Of a stretch of 11,124 bases of DNA, positions 1 through 6,169 are shown piece after piece. The translations under genes and the position numbers were made by a program. Positions within the stretch are counted from its first letter, which is position 1. Each line of letters starts with the position of its first letter. The stretch comes from JBIOUF01 sp044866695 (GTDB lineage Bacteria; Actinomycetota; Actinomycetes; Propionibacteriales; Nocardioidaceae). The notes under the pieces were generated by a model. That model ran no database searches. It worked only from the letters and a program-made list of their open reading frames with translations, and was not told where the DNA came from. The stretch spans positions 1-11,124 of the forward strand of contig JBIOUF010000257.1 in NCBI GenBank assembly GCA_044866695.1, in the 5' to 3' direction.

Positions 1-283
1 CCACGGCGCAGGTCAGCTCGCCGAGGTCGTCGACGAGCCCCACGCCCCCGGGGTTGCGCAGCGCCAGCATGGCGATCCCGCCGGCCGGGCCGAGGCCCCA
101 CCGGCGGGCGGCGAGGGCCAGCCGCGCCGCGGTGAGCGGAGGGTACGGCCGCAGGACGCCGCTGGCCCCGAGGACCCGGGCTGCGGTGACCGCGCCGACC
201 GCGTCGCGCCCCAGGCGCAGACCCAGACCGGACAGCCTCGACGCGGCGCCGGGCAACGTCGTGGTCAGGGGGCTCCGGGTCAC
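1..283 (-). CDS. Acyl-CoA synthetase / AMP-dependent ligase, N-terminal fragment (runs off the left edge)
   Basis: An open minus-strand frame starts at GTG 283-281, overlaps the stop codon of the DUF3052 gene (GTGA), and continues to the window edge, giving 94 codons. The visible protein has a basic, Ala/Leu-rich start, then a stretch reading RPYPPLTAARLALAARRWG, and near its end LRNPGGVGLVDDLGELT. From family knowledge, the last part matches the beginning of the AMP-binding domain of fatty-acyl-CoA ligases, where a typical form is HPDRPALVDERGTLTYAEL. The ATP-binding P-loop and the adenylation motifs would lie beyond the edge, so the substrate cannot be judged. No good Shine-Dalgarno precedes the GTG, so translation is probably coupled to the upstream DUF3052 gene. 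The function is inferred from a short N-terminal resemblance only; the reading frame itself is well supported by the overlap and lack of stops. Confidence 0.66.
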   Translation of the reverse strand, partial: MTRSPLTTTLPGAASRLSGLGLRLGRDAVGAVTAARVLGASGVLRPYPPLTAARLALAARRWGLGPAGGIAMLALRNPGGVGLVDDLGELTCAV

Positions 284-708
284 CGGTGCGCCGCGCGGGG
301 CGCCACCAGGCGGGTGGCCGTCCAGTCGCGGCTCACCGCGACGGTCGTGGTGATGGCCAGCCCGGCCACGGGCGCCGCCTCCGCGACGTCGGAGGGGTCC
401 ACGGCGTTGCTGCGGCCCACCTTGGGCGTGATCAGCCAGATCACGCCGCCCGGGCCGAGGTCGGTGAGGGAGTCCATCAGCGCGTCCACCAGGTCCCCGT
501 CGTCGTCACGCCACCACAGCACGATGGCGTCCACGACGTTGCCATAGTCCCCGTCGACCAGGTCGGCGTCGATGGCGTCCTCGATCTGGACCCGCAGGTC
601 GTCGTCGACGTCGTCGTCCCACCCCAGCTCCTGGACCACCATCTTGGCGGTGAAGCCCAGCCGCGCTCCGGCGCTCTGGGTGTCCGCGCCGCCGGGGGTC
701 GCGCTCAC
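280..708 (-). CDS. DUF3052 family protein
   Basis: Encodes a 142-residue acidic protein of unknown function. I chose GTG 708-706 because a GGAGG Shine-Dalgarno lies 9 bases upstream (718-722 on the plus strand) and the family-like sequence begins right after it; the longer frame to 870 adds a low-complexity Arg-rich leader that looks non-coding. Visible features: LGFTAKMVVQELGWDDD near residues 17-33, an Asp-rich segment at 31-72 containing a WW pair, and a hydrophobic stretch with WLITPKVGR at 91-99. There is no signal peptide or membrane segment, so it should be cytosolic. In Streptomyces and Mycobacterium a DUF3052 gene likewise lies close to aceE, transcribed away from it, so the pairing is conserved, but no biochemical role is known to me. 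Its stop overlaps the start of the downstream ligase gene. Confidence 0.92.
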   Translation of the reverse strand: MSATPGGADTQSAGARLGFTAKMVVQELGWDDDVDDDLRVQIEDAIDADLVDGDYGNVVDAIVLWWRDDDGDLVDALMDSLTDLGPGGVIWLITPKVGRSNAVDPSDVAEAAPVAGLAITTTVAVSRDWTATRLVAPRAAHR

Positions 709-717
709 GTCTTCGTG

Positions 718-722
718 CCTCC
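718..722 (-). promoter_or_regulatory. Shine-Dalgarno that decides the DUF3052 start
   Basis: CCTCC on the plus strand reads GGAGG on the minus strand, 9 bases before GTG 708-706. No comparable site precedes the upstream in-frame ATG codons. Confidence 0.7.
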
Positions 723-770
723 GCTCTTCCGCCCGACGCCTGGGCATGCCGGGCCTGCTCGTTCTCGCGT

Positions 771-799
771 AGTCCACCGGAGAACCGGCAGGCGTGCAA
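771..799 (-). promoter_or_regulatory. Possible promoter of the DUF3052 gene
   Basis: On the minus strand, TTGCAC (799-794) and TGGACT (776-771) are separated by 17 bases. The -35 element is a good match to TTGACA and the -10 element a poor match to TATAAT. The implied leader before the GTG would be about 55-60 bases. Consensus matching alone supports this, so it is weak. Confidence 0.25.
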
Positions 800-842
800 C
801 CCTGGGACGAGCGGGGCCCGTGCGCTCGCCGGGCTCGCGCGG

Positions 843-887
843 CTACCGGTTGGTAGAACTTGTCACCCACGTGGGCCGTGGGACGAT
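843..887 (+). promoter_or_regulatory. Candidate aceE promoter with two palindromes
   Basis: TTGTCA (860-865, five of six bases of TTGACA) is followed after 16 bases by GACGAT (882-887). The -10 element ends 7 bases before the aceE GTG, and no Shine-Dalgarno precedes that GTG, so the transcript may be leaderless, as is common in Actinobacteria. Two inverted repeats decorate it: CTACC-GGTT-GGTAG (843-856) just upstream of the -35, and the perfect palindrome CCCACGTGGG (866-875) in the spacer. They are placed where an activator and a repressor respectively would act, which is inference; no regulator is identified. Confidence 0.42.
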
Positions 888-893
888 TGGCCC

Positions 894-3671
894 GTGGCTG
901 ACACCAACGAACGCCCGGTCGTGATCCATGAGGGCCTCCCCACCCAGCTCCCCGACATCGACCCCGACGAGACCAGGGAGTGGCTCGAGTCGCTGGACCA
1001 GATGATCGACGAGCGAGGCCGCGAACGCGCCCGGTTCGTCATGCTCAAGCTCCTGGAGCGGTCCCGGGAGAAGCAGGTCGGCGTGCCCGCCCTGCGCAGC
1101 ACCGACTACATCAACACCATCCCGCCGGAGCGCGAGCCATGGTTCCCCGGCGACGAGATGGTCGAGCGGCGCATCCGCGCCTTCCTGCGCTGGAACGCCG
1201 CCATCATGGTCTCCGGCGCCAACCGCAAGGGCCTCGAGGTCGGCGGGCACATCGCGACCTACCAGTCCTCGGCCTCGCTCTACGAGGTGGGCTTCAACCA
1301 CTTCTTCAGGGGCAAGGACCACCCCGGCGGCGGTGACCAGGTGTTCATCCAGGGGCACGCCTCCCCCGGCATGTACGCCCGGGCGTTCCTCGAGGGCCGG
1401 CTCAGCGAGCAGCAGCTCATGCACTTCCGCCAGGAGGTGCAGCACGGTCCCGGCAAGGGGCTGCCGTCGTACCCGCACCCCAGGCTGATGCCGGACTTCT
1501 GGGAGTTCCCCACCGTCTCGATGGGGATCGGCGCGCTCAACTCCATCTACCAGGCCCGGTTCAACCGCTACCTGCACAACCGCGGCATCAAGGACACCAG
1601 CCAGCAGCGGGTGTTCACCTTCCTCGGCGACGGCGAGATGGGCGAGCCGGAGTCGCTGGGCGCCATCGGCCTGGCCGCCCGCGAGGAGCTGGACAACCTC
1701 ACCTTCGTCATCAACTGCAACCTTCAGCAGCTCGACGGCCCGGTCCGTGGCAACGGGAAGGTGATCCAGGAGCTGGAGTCGCTGTTCCGCGGTGCCGGCT
1801 GGAACGTCATCAAGGTGATCTGGGGCCGGGAGTGGGACCCGCTGCTGGCCCAGGACGTCGACGGCGTGCTGGTCAACAAGATGAACAGCACCCCCGACGG
1901 CCAGTTCCAGACCTACTCGGTGGAGTCCGGGGAGTACATCCGGGAGAGCTTCTTCGGCGGCGACCCGCGGCTGCGCCGGATGGTCGAGCACATGAGCGAC
2001 GACGAGATCCGCAAGCTGCCGCGCGGCGGTCACGACTACCGCAAGGTGTACGCCGCCTTCGACGCCGCCACCCGCCACGTCGGGCAGCCGACGCTGATCC
2101 TCGCCAAGACCGTCAAGGGCTGGACGATCGAGTCCCTGGAGGGCAAGAACGCCACCCACCAGATGAAGAAGCTGGCGCTGCCGGACGTCAAGAAGTTCCG
2201 CGACCGGCTGTACCTGCCGATCAGCGACCAGGAGATCGACGAGACCTACGAGCGCACCGGCGTGCCTCCGCTGTTCCACCCCGGTGAGAAGGCGCCCGAG
2301 ATCGAGTACATGCTCGAGCGTCGCAAGCAGCTCGGCGGGTCGCTGCCCCGGCGGGTGGTGCGCGCCGCGCCGCTGAAGCTGCCCGACGACAAGGTGTACG
2401 CCGAGCTGAAGCAGGGCTCCGGCAAGCAGTCGGTGGCCACCACCATGGCGCTGGTCCGGCTGCTCAAGGACCTGATCAAGAACCCGGAGATCGGGGCGCG
2501 GATCGTCCCGATCGCCCCCGACGAGTTCCGCACCTTCGGCATGGACTCGATGTTCTCGACCCACAAGCTGTACAACCCGCACGGTCAGACCTACGAGTCG
2601 GTGGACCGCAAGCTGCTGCTGGCCTACAAGGAGTCGCCACAGGGGCAGCTGCTGCACGAAGGCATCTCCGAGGCCGGTGCGATGGCGTCGGCCACGGCGG
2701 CGGGCTCGGCGTACGCGACCCACGGCGAGTACATGATCCCGGTCTACCTGTTCTACTCGATGTTCGGCTTCCAGCGCACCGGCGACTGGATCTGGGCCAT
2801 GGCCGACCAGCTCGCCCGGGGCTTCCTGATCGGCGCCACGGCCGGACGCACGACGCTGACCGGCGAGGGTCTCCAGCACGCGGACGGGCACTCCCCGCTG
2901 CTGGCCGTCACCAACCCCGCGGTCGTGCACTACGACCCGGCGATGGCCTACGAGGTGTCCCACATCGTCGCCGACGGCCTGCGCCGGATGTACGGCACCT
3001 CCGAGGAGCACCCGCACGGCGAGAGCGTGGTCTTCTACCTCACCGTCTACAACGAGCCGATCCAGCAGCCCAAGGAGCCGGAGGGCCTCGACGTCGAGGG
3101 CCTGCTGCGCGGGGTCTACAAGGTCGCCGACGCGCCCGCCTCCGCACCCGACGGGGCACCGCGCGTGCAGCTGATGGCCTCGGGCGTCGGCTTCCCGTGG
3201 ATCACCGAGGCGGCCAGGCTGCTCGCCGAGGAGTGGGGCGTGGCCGCGGACACCTGGTCGGTGACGTCGTGGAACGAGCTCGCCCGGGACGCCGTGGCTG
3301 CCGAGGAGTGGAACCTGCTGCACCCCTCCGAGCCGCCCCGGACGCCGTACGTCACCGAGAAGCTGAGCCAGGCCGAGGGGCCGTTCGTCGCGGTCTCCGA
3401 CTTCATGCGCGCGGTGCAGAACCAGATCGCCAAGTGGGTGCCCGGGGACTACCACGCCCTGGGCGCGGACGGGTTCGGCTTCGCAGACACCCGCCCCGCC
3501 GCCCGCCGGTTCTTCCACATCGACGCACAGTCGGTGGCCGTCCAGGCCCTCGCGGCACTCGCCAAGCGCGGTGAGGTCAAGCCGGAGACGGTGCAGGAGG
3601 CCTTCGACAGGTACCGGATCGACGACCCGACGGCCGTTCGTGGCGTCCGGCAGGAAGGTGGGGACGCCTAG
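894..3671 (+). CDS. aceE: Pyruvate dehydrogenase E1 component, homodimeric type
   Basis: Encodes a 925-residue thiamine-diphosphate enzyme that decarboxylates pyruvate and reductively acetylates the lipoyl domain of E2, feeding acetyl-CoA to the TCA cycle and fatty-acid synthesis. The protein looks full length (E. coli AceE is about 887 residues). Visible landmarks: GGHIATYQSSASLYEVGFNHFFRG from residue 117; FIQGHASPGMYARAFLEGRL from 151; the ThDP/Mg motif from GDGEMGEPES (245-254) to NCNLQQLDGP (274-283); and GEGLQHADGHS (657-667), with histidines at 662 and 666 in the segment that carries catalytic His in E. coli AceE. I accept GTG 894 because MADTNERPVV is followed at once by family-like sequence; it lacks a Shine-Dalgarno. 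No E2 or E3 gene is in the window, so the rest of the complex is encoded elsewhere. It is divergent from the DUF3052 gene. Identification is very secure. Confidence 0.98.
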   Translation: MADTNERPVVIHEGLPTQLPDIDPDETREWLESLDQMIDERGRERARFVMLKLLERSREKQVGVPALRSTDYINTIPPEREPWFPGDEMVERRIRAFLRWNAAIMVSGANRKGLEVGGHIATYQSSASLYEVGFNHFFRGKDHPGGGDQVFIQGHASPGMYARAFLEGRLSEQQLMHFRQEVQHGPGKGLPSYPHPRLMPDFWEFPTVSMGIGALNSIYQARFNRYLHNRGIKDTSQQRVFTFLGDGEMGEPESLGAIGLAAREELDNLTFVINCNLQQLDGPVRGNGKVIQELESLFRGAGWNVIKVIWGREWDPLLAQDVDGVLVNKMNSTPDGQFQTYSVESGEYIRESFFGGDPRLRRMVEHMSDDEIRKLPRGGHDYRKVYAAFDAATRHVGQPTLILAKTVKGWTIESLEGKNATHQMKKLALPDVKKFRDRLYLPISDQEIDETYERTGVPPLFHPGEKAPEIEYMLERRKQLGGSLPRRVVRAAPLKLPDDKVYAELKQGSGKQSVATTMALVRLLKDLIKNPEIGARIVPIAPDEFRTFGMDSMFSTHKLYNPHGQTYESVDRKLLLAYKESPQGQLLHEGISEAGAMASATAAGSAYATHGEYMIPVYLFYSMFGFQRTGDWIWAMADQLARGFLIGATAGRTTLTGEGLQHADGHSPLLAVTNPAVVHYDPAMAYEVSHIVADGLRRMYGTSEEHPHGESVVFYLTVYNEPIQQPKEPEGLDVEGLLRGVYKVADAPASAPDGAPRVQLMASGVGFPWITEAARLLAEEWGVAADTWSVTSWNELARDAVAAEEWNLLHPSEPPRTPYVTEKLSQAEGPFVAVSDFMRAVQNQIAKWVPGDYHALGADGFGFADTRPAARRFFHIDAQSVAVQALAALAKRGEVKPETVQEAFDRYRIDDPTAVRGVRQEGGDA

Positions 3672-3684
3672 GACGGGCCGGGCA

Positions 3685-3772
3685 ACCAGGATTGACGGCT
3701 CGACCCACCAGGATTGACGGCTCGACCCACCAGGATTGACGGCTCGACCCACCAGGATTGACGGCTCGACCT
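3685..3772 (+). repeat. Four tandem copies of a 22-base unit
   Basis: Unit starts are 3685, 3707, 3729 and 3751. Every unit begins ACCAGGATTGACGGCTCG and ends ACCC, except the fourth, which ends ACCT. Copies 1-3 are identical and copy 4 differs only at its last base. Each contains TTGACG. There is no spacer between copies, so this is not a CRISPR array, and a 22-base period cannot keep a reading frame, so it is not coding. The array starts 14 bases after the aceE stop. It could be a variable-number tandem repeat, an operator array (22 bases is about two helical turns) or part of an interspersed repeat family; the sequence alone does not decide. Confidence 0.96.
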
Positions 3773-3791
3773 CAGGTATGGCGGGAGAGGG

Positions 3792-3863
3792 GTGGTGTGG
3801 GAAACTGGCGGGTGAAACCTCGCATGAGACTCCACCCGCCGGACGCGCGCGGCGGGACACCAC
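3792..3863 (+). other. Nested inverted repeats upstream of the hydrolase
   Basis: An inner stem GGCGGGTG (3807-3814) pairs perfectly with CACCCGCC (3833-3840); inside its loop CTC-GCAT-GAG (3819-3828) forms a small second hairpin. An outer stem GTGGTGT (3792-3798) pairs with ACACCAC (3857-3863). The structure ends 5 bases before the hydrolase Shine-Dalgarno. It could be a leader structure, an operator, or the 3' end of the aceE transcript. No T-tract follows, so it is not a classic intrinsic terminator. Confidence 0.4.
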
Positions 3864-3885
3864 ATGACGGAGGGAGCCGCCCCGC

Positions 3886-4857
3886 ATGACCGACGCCGTG
3901 CCCCCCGGATGTGAGCTCTCCTACCTCACCATCCACGGCCACCGGCGCGCGTTCGTGAAGGTCGGCAAGGGCCCGGTCCTGCTGCTGCTGCACGGCATGG
4001 GCGTCGACCACACCACGTGGAACGCCGTCATCCCGCGGCTCGCGAAGCACTACACGGTGCTCGCGCCCGACCTGCTCGGTCACGGCGAGTCCGACAAGCC
4101 CCGGGCCGACTACAGCGTCGGCGGCTACGCCAACGGCATGCGCGACCTGCTCACCGTGCTCGGCATCGACAAGGTGACCGTGGTGGGACACAGCCTGGGC
4201 GGCGGGGTGGCCATGCAGTTCGCCTACCAGTACCCCGAGCGGACCGAACGCCTGGTCCTGGTCTCCCCCGGCGGGCTCGGCCGTGAGGTGAACGCGACGA
4301 TCCGCGCGGTCACCCTGCCGGGCTTCGACGCCGCGATGGGCGTGCTCACCTTGCCCGGGCTCCGTCACCTCGCCACGTCGATCCTCCGGGCGGTGTCGGA
4401 GGTGGGGCCTTCGCGGGCGCGGGACCTCGGCGAGATCGCCGACATCCTCGACCGGCTCTCGGACCCCCGCACCCGCCGGGCGATGCGGCACGTGGTGTCG
4501 ACGTGCGTGGACTGGCGCGGTCAGATCATCTCGATGGTCGACCGCGCCTACCTCACCAAGGCGATGCCGATCTGCGTGATGTGGGGCGACGACGACCACG
4601 TCATCCCGACCAGGCACTCCGAGACCGCCCGCCAGATCGCGCCGGGCGCCATGGTGGAGATCATCGCCGACGCCGGGCACTTTCCGCACAAGGAGCATCC
4701 GGAGCGGTTCGTGCAGATCCTCGACGAGTTCGTCCGGACCACCCAGCCGGCGACCTACCACCGTGGCCGCTGGCGCGCCCTGCTCAAGAACGGCGCCCCC
4801 GAGCACGGGCCGCTCCTCGACCAGGTCCCCGACTCCCAGGTCGTCGTCATCGCCTAG
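3886..4857 (+). CDS. Alpha/beta hydrolase
   Basis: Encodes a 323-residue alpha/beta-fold hydrolase. The fold is shown by LLLLHGMGVDHTTW (32-45, oxyanion-hole HG), APDLLGHGESDKP (60-72), the nucleophile elbow GHSLGG with Ser103, an acid in GDDDH (Asp235-237) and AGHFPHKEHPERF with the catalytic His265. A lid-like segment lies at roughly 140-220, and the protein carries about 35 extra C-terminal residues after the last core helix. No signal peptide or membrane segment is seen, so it is probably cytosolic. ATG 3886 has GGAGGG 11 bases upstream. Its end is 25 bases before fasR, so the two are probably co-transcribed. The substrate is unknown: esterase, thioesterase, lipase-like or C-C hydrolase activities all use this framework. 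A role in acyl or lipid turnover is suggested only by its neighbours. Confidence 0.92.
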   Translation: MTDAVPPGCELSYLTIHGHRRAFVKVGKGPVLLLLHGMGVDHTTWNAVIPRLAKHYTVLAPDLLGHGESDKPRADYSVGGYANGMRDLLTVLGIDKVTVVGHSLGGGVAMQFAYQYPERTERLVLVSPGGLGREVNATIRAVTLPGFDAAMGVLTLPGLRHLATSILRAVSEVGPSRARDLGEIADILDRLSDPRTRRAMRHVVSTCVDWRGQIISMVDRAYLTKAMPICVMWGDDDHVIPTRHSETARQIAPGAMVEIIADAGHFPHKEHPERFVQILDEFVRTTQPATYHRGRWRALLKNGAPEHGPLLDQVPDSQVVVIA

Positions 4858-4874
4858 GAGGATCGCCTAGGAAG
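4849..4874 (+). repeat. 13-base tandem duplication at the hydrolase-fasR junction
   Basis: ATCGCCTAGGAGG (4849-4861) is followed directly by ATCGCCTAGGAAG (4862-4874), 12 of 13 bases identical. The first copy holds the last codons and TAG stop of the hydrolase; the second supplies AGGAAG (4869-4874), the likely ribosome-binding site of fasR, 8 bases before its ATG. Confidence 0.85.
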
Positions 4875-4882
4875 CCTCGCCC

Positions 4883-6091
4883 ATGGTTCCGTCGATGCCG
4901 TCGCCGCGCTCGCGGGTCAAGGTGGCGCGCCGGATGCACAAGGCGCTCGGCGGGCTCACCGCCACGGCGCTGGCCCGGATGGACCGGGACATGCCGTGGT
5001 TCCGCGACCTGTCGGCGGAGCAGCGGTCGTGGGTAGGGATGGTCGTCCATGCGGGGATCCGCTCGTTCATCGCCTGGTACCGCGACCCGCGGACCAACCC
5101 GGCGCTGCAGTCGGAGGTGTTCGGGCCGGTGCCGCGGTCCTTCGCGGGGGTTGTGACACTCCAACAAACCGTCGCGATGATCCGGCTGACCATCGAGGTG
5201 GTCGAGGAGAACATCGACGAGCACATCGACAGCGAGGACGTGCCGGGCGTCGAGGCGGCCGTCCTGCGCTACGGGCGCGAGCTGGCGTTCGCGACGGCGG
5301 AGATCTACGCGCGCGCCGCCGAGATGCGCGGCGCCTGGGACGCCCGGCTCGAAGCGCTGCTGGTCGACTCGGTGATGCGGGCGGAGGCGCAGGACGCGGT
5401 GCTGACCCGCGCCGGCGCCCTGGGCTGGTCGGAGCGCCGCAACGTCGCCGTCGTGGTGGGCGCCGTGCCGGCCCGGCCCCGGGGAGGCGCGACCCGGGCG
5501 ACCATCTTCGACGACGTACGACGCTCGGCGCGGCTGGCCGACATGGAGGCGCTCTGCGCGGTGCAGGGCGAGCGGCTGGTCGTCGTCCTGAGCGAGGTGG
5601 ACGACCCCGACAAGGCCGCCGCCGTGGTGGAGCCCTACTTCGGGGACGGCCCCGTCGTCGTCGGCCCGGTGGTCGCCGGCCTGCCGCTGGCCCATGTCTC
5701 CGCCCGGGCCGCGGTGTCGGGTCTCCGGGCGGCGCCGGGGTGGCCGGCGGCCCCCAGGCCGGTGAGCAGCGAGGACCTGCTTCCCGAGCGCGCGCTGGAC
5801 GGCGACCAGACCGCCCGCAGCGAGCTGGTTGCCGAGGTGTACGCGCCGCTGCGCGACGCCGGCGTCTCGACGCTGCGCACGGTCGCTGCCGTCCTCGAGC
5901 AGGGCGGCTCGGTGGAAGGGGCAGCCCGGGCGCTGTTCGTGCACCCCAACACCGTCCGCTACCGGCTCCGGCGGGCCACGGACGCGACCGGGCTGCCGGT
6001 TGGTGATCCTCGTCACGGGTACACGCTCCGTGTGGCCCTGACCCTGGGCCGGCTGAGCGTGGAACAGGAGACCGACGACGATGGTTTGTAG
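4883..6091 (+). CDS. fasR: PucR-type transcriptional regulator of fatty-acid synthesis (FasR/MabR family)
   Basis: Encodes a 402-residue regulator. The N-terminal part (about 20-165) has the family-like sequence ALARMDRDMPWFRDLSAEQR, a run with LQQTVAMIRLTIEVVEENID (93-112), and FATAEIYARAAEMRGAWDARLEALLVDSV. A central region (about 185-300) resembles the GGDEF-like domain of PucR/CdaR proteins and ends APRPVSSEDLLPERAL. The C-terminus (about 329-385) is the PucR helix-turn-helix, with the recognition segment HPNTVRYRLRRATD at 354-367. Orthologues next to fabD are known: Streptomyces FasR activates the fabD-fabH-acpP-fabF operon, and mycobacterial MabR (Rv2242) controls the FAS-II operon. Position and sequence therefore predict the same role here. 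ATG 4883 has AGGAAG 8 bases upstream; ATG 4895 is an alternative. A TTGT-N9-ACAA inverted repeat lies inside the gene at 5151-5167, and another overlaps its stop codon. Confidence 0.94.
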   Translation: MVPSMPSPRSRVKVARRMHKALGGLTATALARMDRDMPWFRDLSAEQRSWVGMVVHAGIRSFIAWYRDPRTNPALQSEVFGPVPRSFAGVVTLQQTVAMIRLTIEVVEENIDEHIDSEDVPGVEAAVLRYGRELAFATAEIYARAAEMRGAWDARLEALLVDSVMRAEAQDAVLTRAGALGWSERRNVAVVVGAVPARPRGGATRATIFDDVRRSARLADMEALCAVQGERLVVVLSEVDDPDKAAAVVEPYFGDGPVVVGPVVAGLPLAHVSARAAVSGLRAAPGWPAAPRPVSSEDLLPERALDGDQTARSELVAEVYAPLRDAGVSTLRTVAAVLEQGGSVEGAARALFVHPNTVRYRLRRATDATGLPVGDPRHGYTLRVALTLGRLSVEQETDDDGL

Positions 6092-6102
6092 GGTTCCCAC
6101 AA
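6086..6102 (+). promoter_or_regulatory. Inverted repeat upstream of fabD, candidate FasR operator
   Basis: TTGT (6086-6089) and ACAA (6099-6102) flank a 9-base core with GGG and CCC, making an interrupted inverted repeat TTGT-A-GGG-TT-CCC-ACAA. It overlaps the fasR stop codon and is centred about 76 bases before the fabD GTG, a suitable place for an activator if the fabD transcript is leaderless. The same TTGT-N9-ACAA spacing occurs inside fasR. Assignment to FasR is inference from position and known FasR activation of fabD in Streptomyces. Confidence 0.35.
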
Positions 6103-6157
6103 GGCCGCGGGCCCATTCTCGTTCGCTGCTGGTTCGACCCGGTGGCCCGGCAGCGGG

Positions 6158-6163
6158 CAGAGT
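6158..6163 (+). promoter_or_regulatory. Possible -10 element of the fabD operon
   Basis: CAGAGT ends 7 bases before the fabD GTG, so transcription could begin at the start codon itself. No convincing Shine-Dalgarno lies before the GTG and no good -35 hexamer is visible, consistent with an activator-dependent, leaderless promoter. This rests on spacing and a partial consensus match. Confidence 0.28.
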
Positions 6164-6169
6164 AGTCGC

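Noticed and set aside
286..924. Plus-strand open frame across the DUF3052 gene and the aceE start
   Set aside because: His/Val/Arg-rich product that is antisense to DUF3052 and overlaps the aceE promoter and start.
3685..3772. CRISPR array
   Set aside because: The 22-base units are directly adjacent with no unique spacers, and there are no cas genes.
843..3887. Very long open minus-strand frame (over 1000 codons) opposite aceE
   Set aside because: It is the antisense of a highly conserved aceE, has low-complexity Val/Gly/Arg/His composition, and crosses the tandem repeat. Such frames are common opposite genes in very GC-rich DNA.
6131..6140. GGTTCGACCC near the fabD promoter, similar to GGCTCGACCC in the tandem repeat
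   Set aside because: Nine of ten bases match, but the motif is short and GC-rich, and the rest of the repeat unit is absent, so chance is the simpler explanation.
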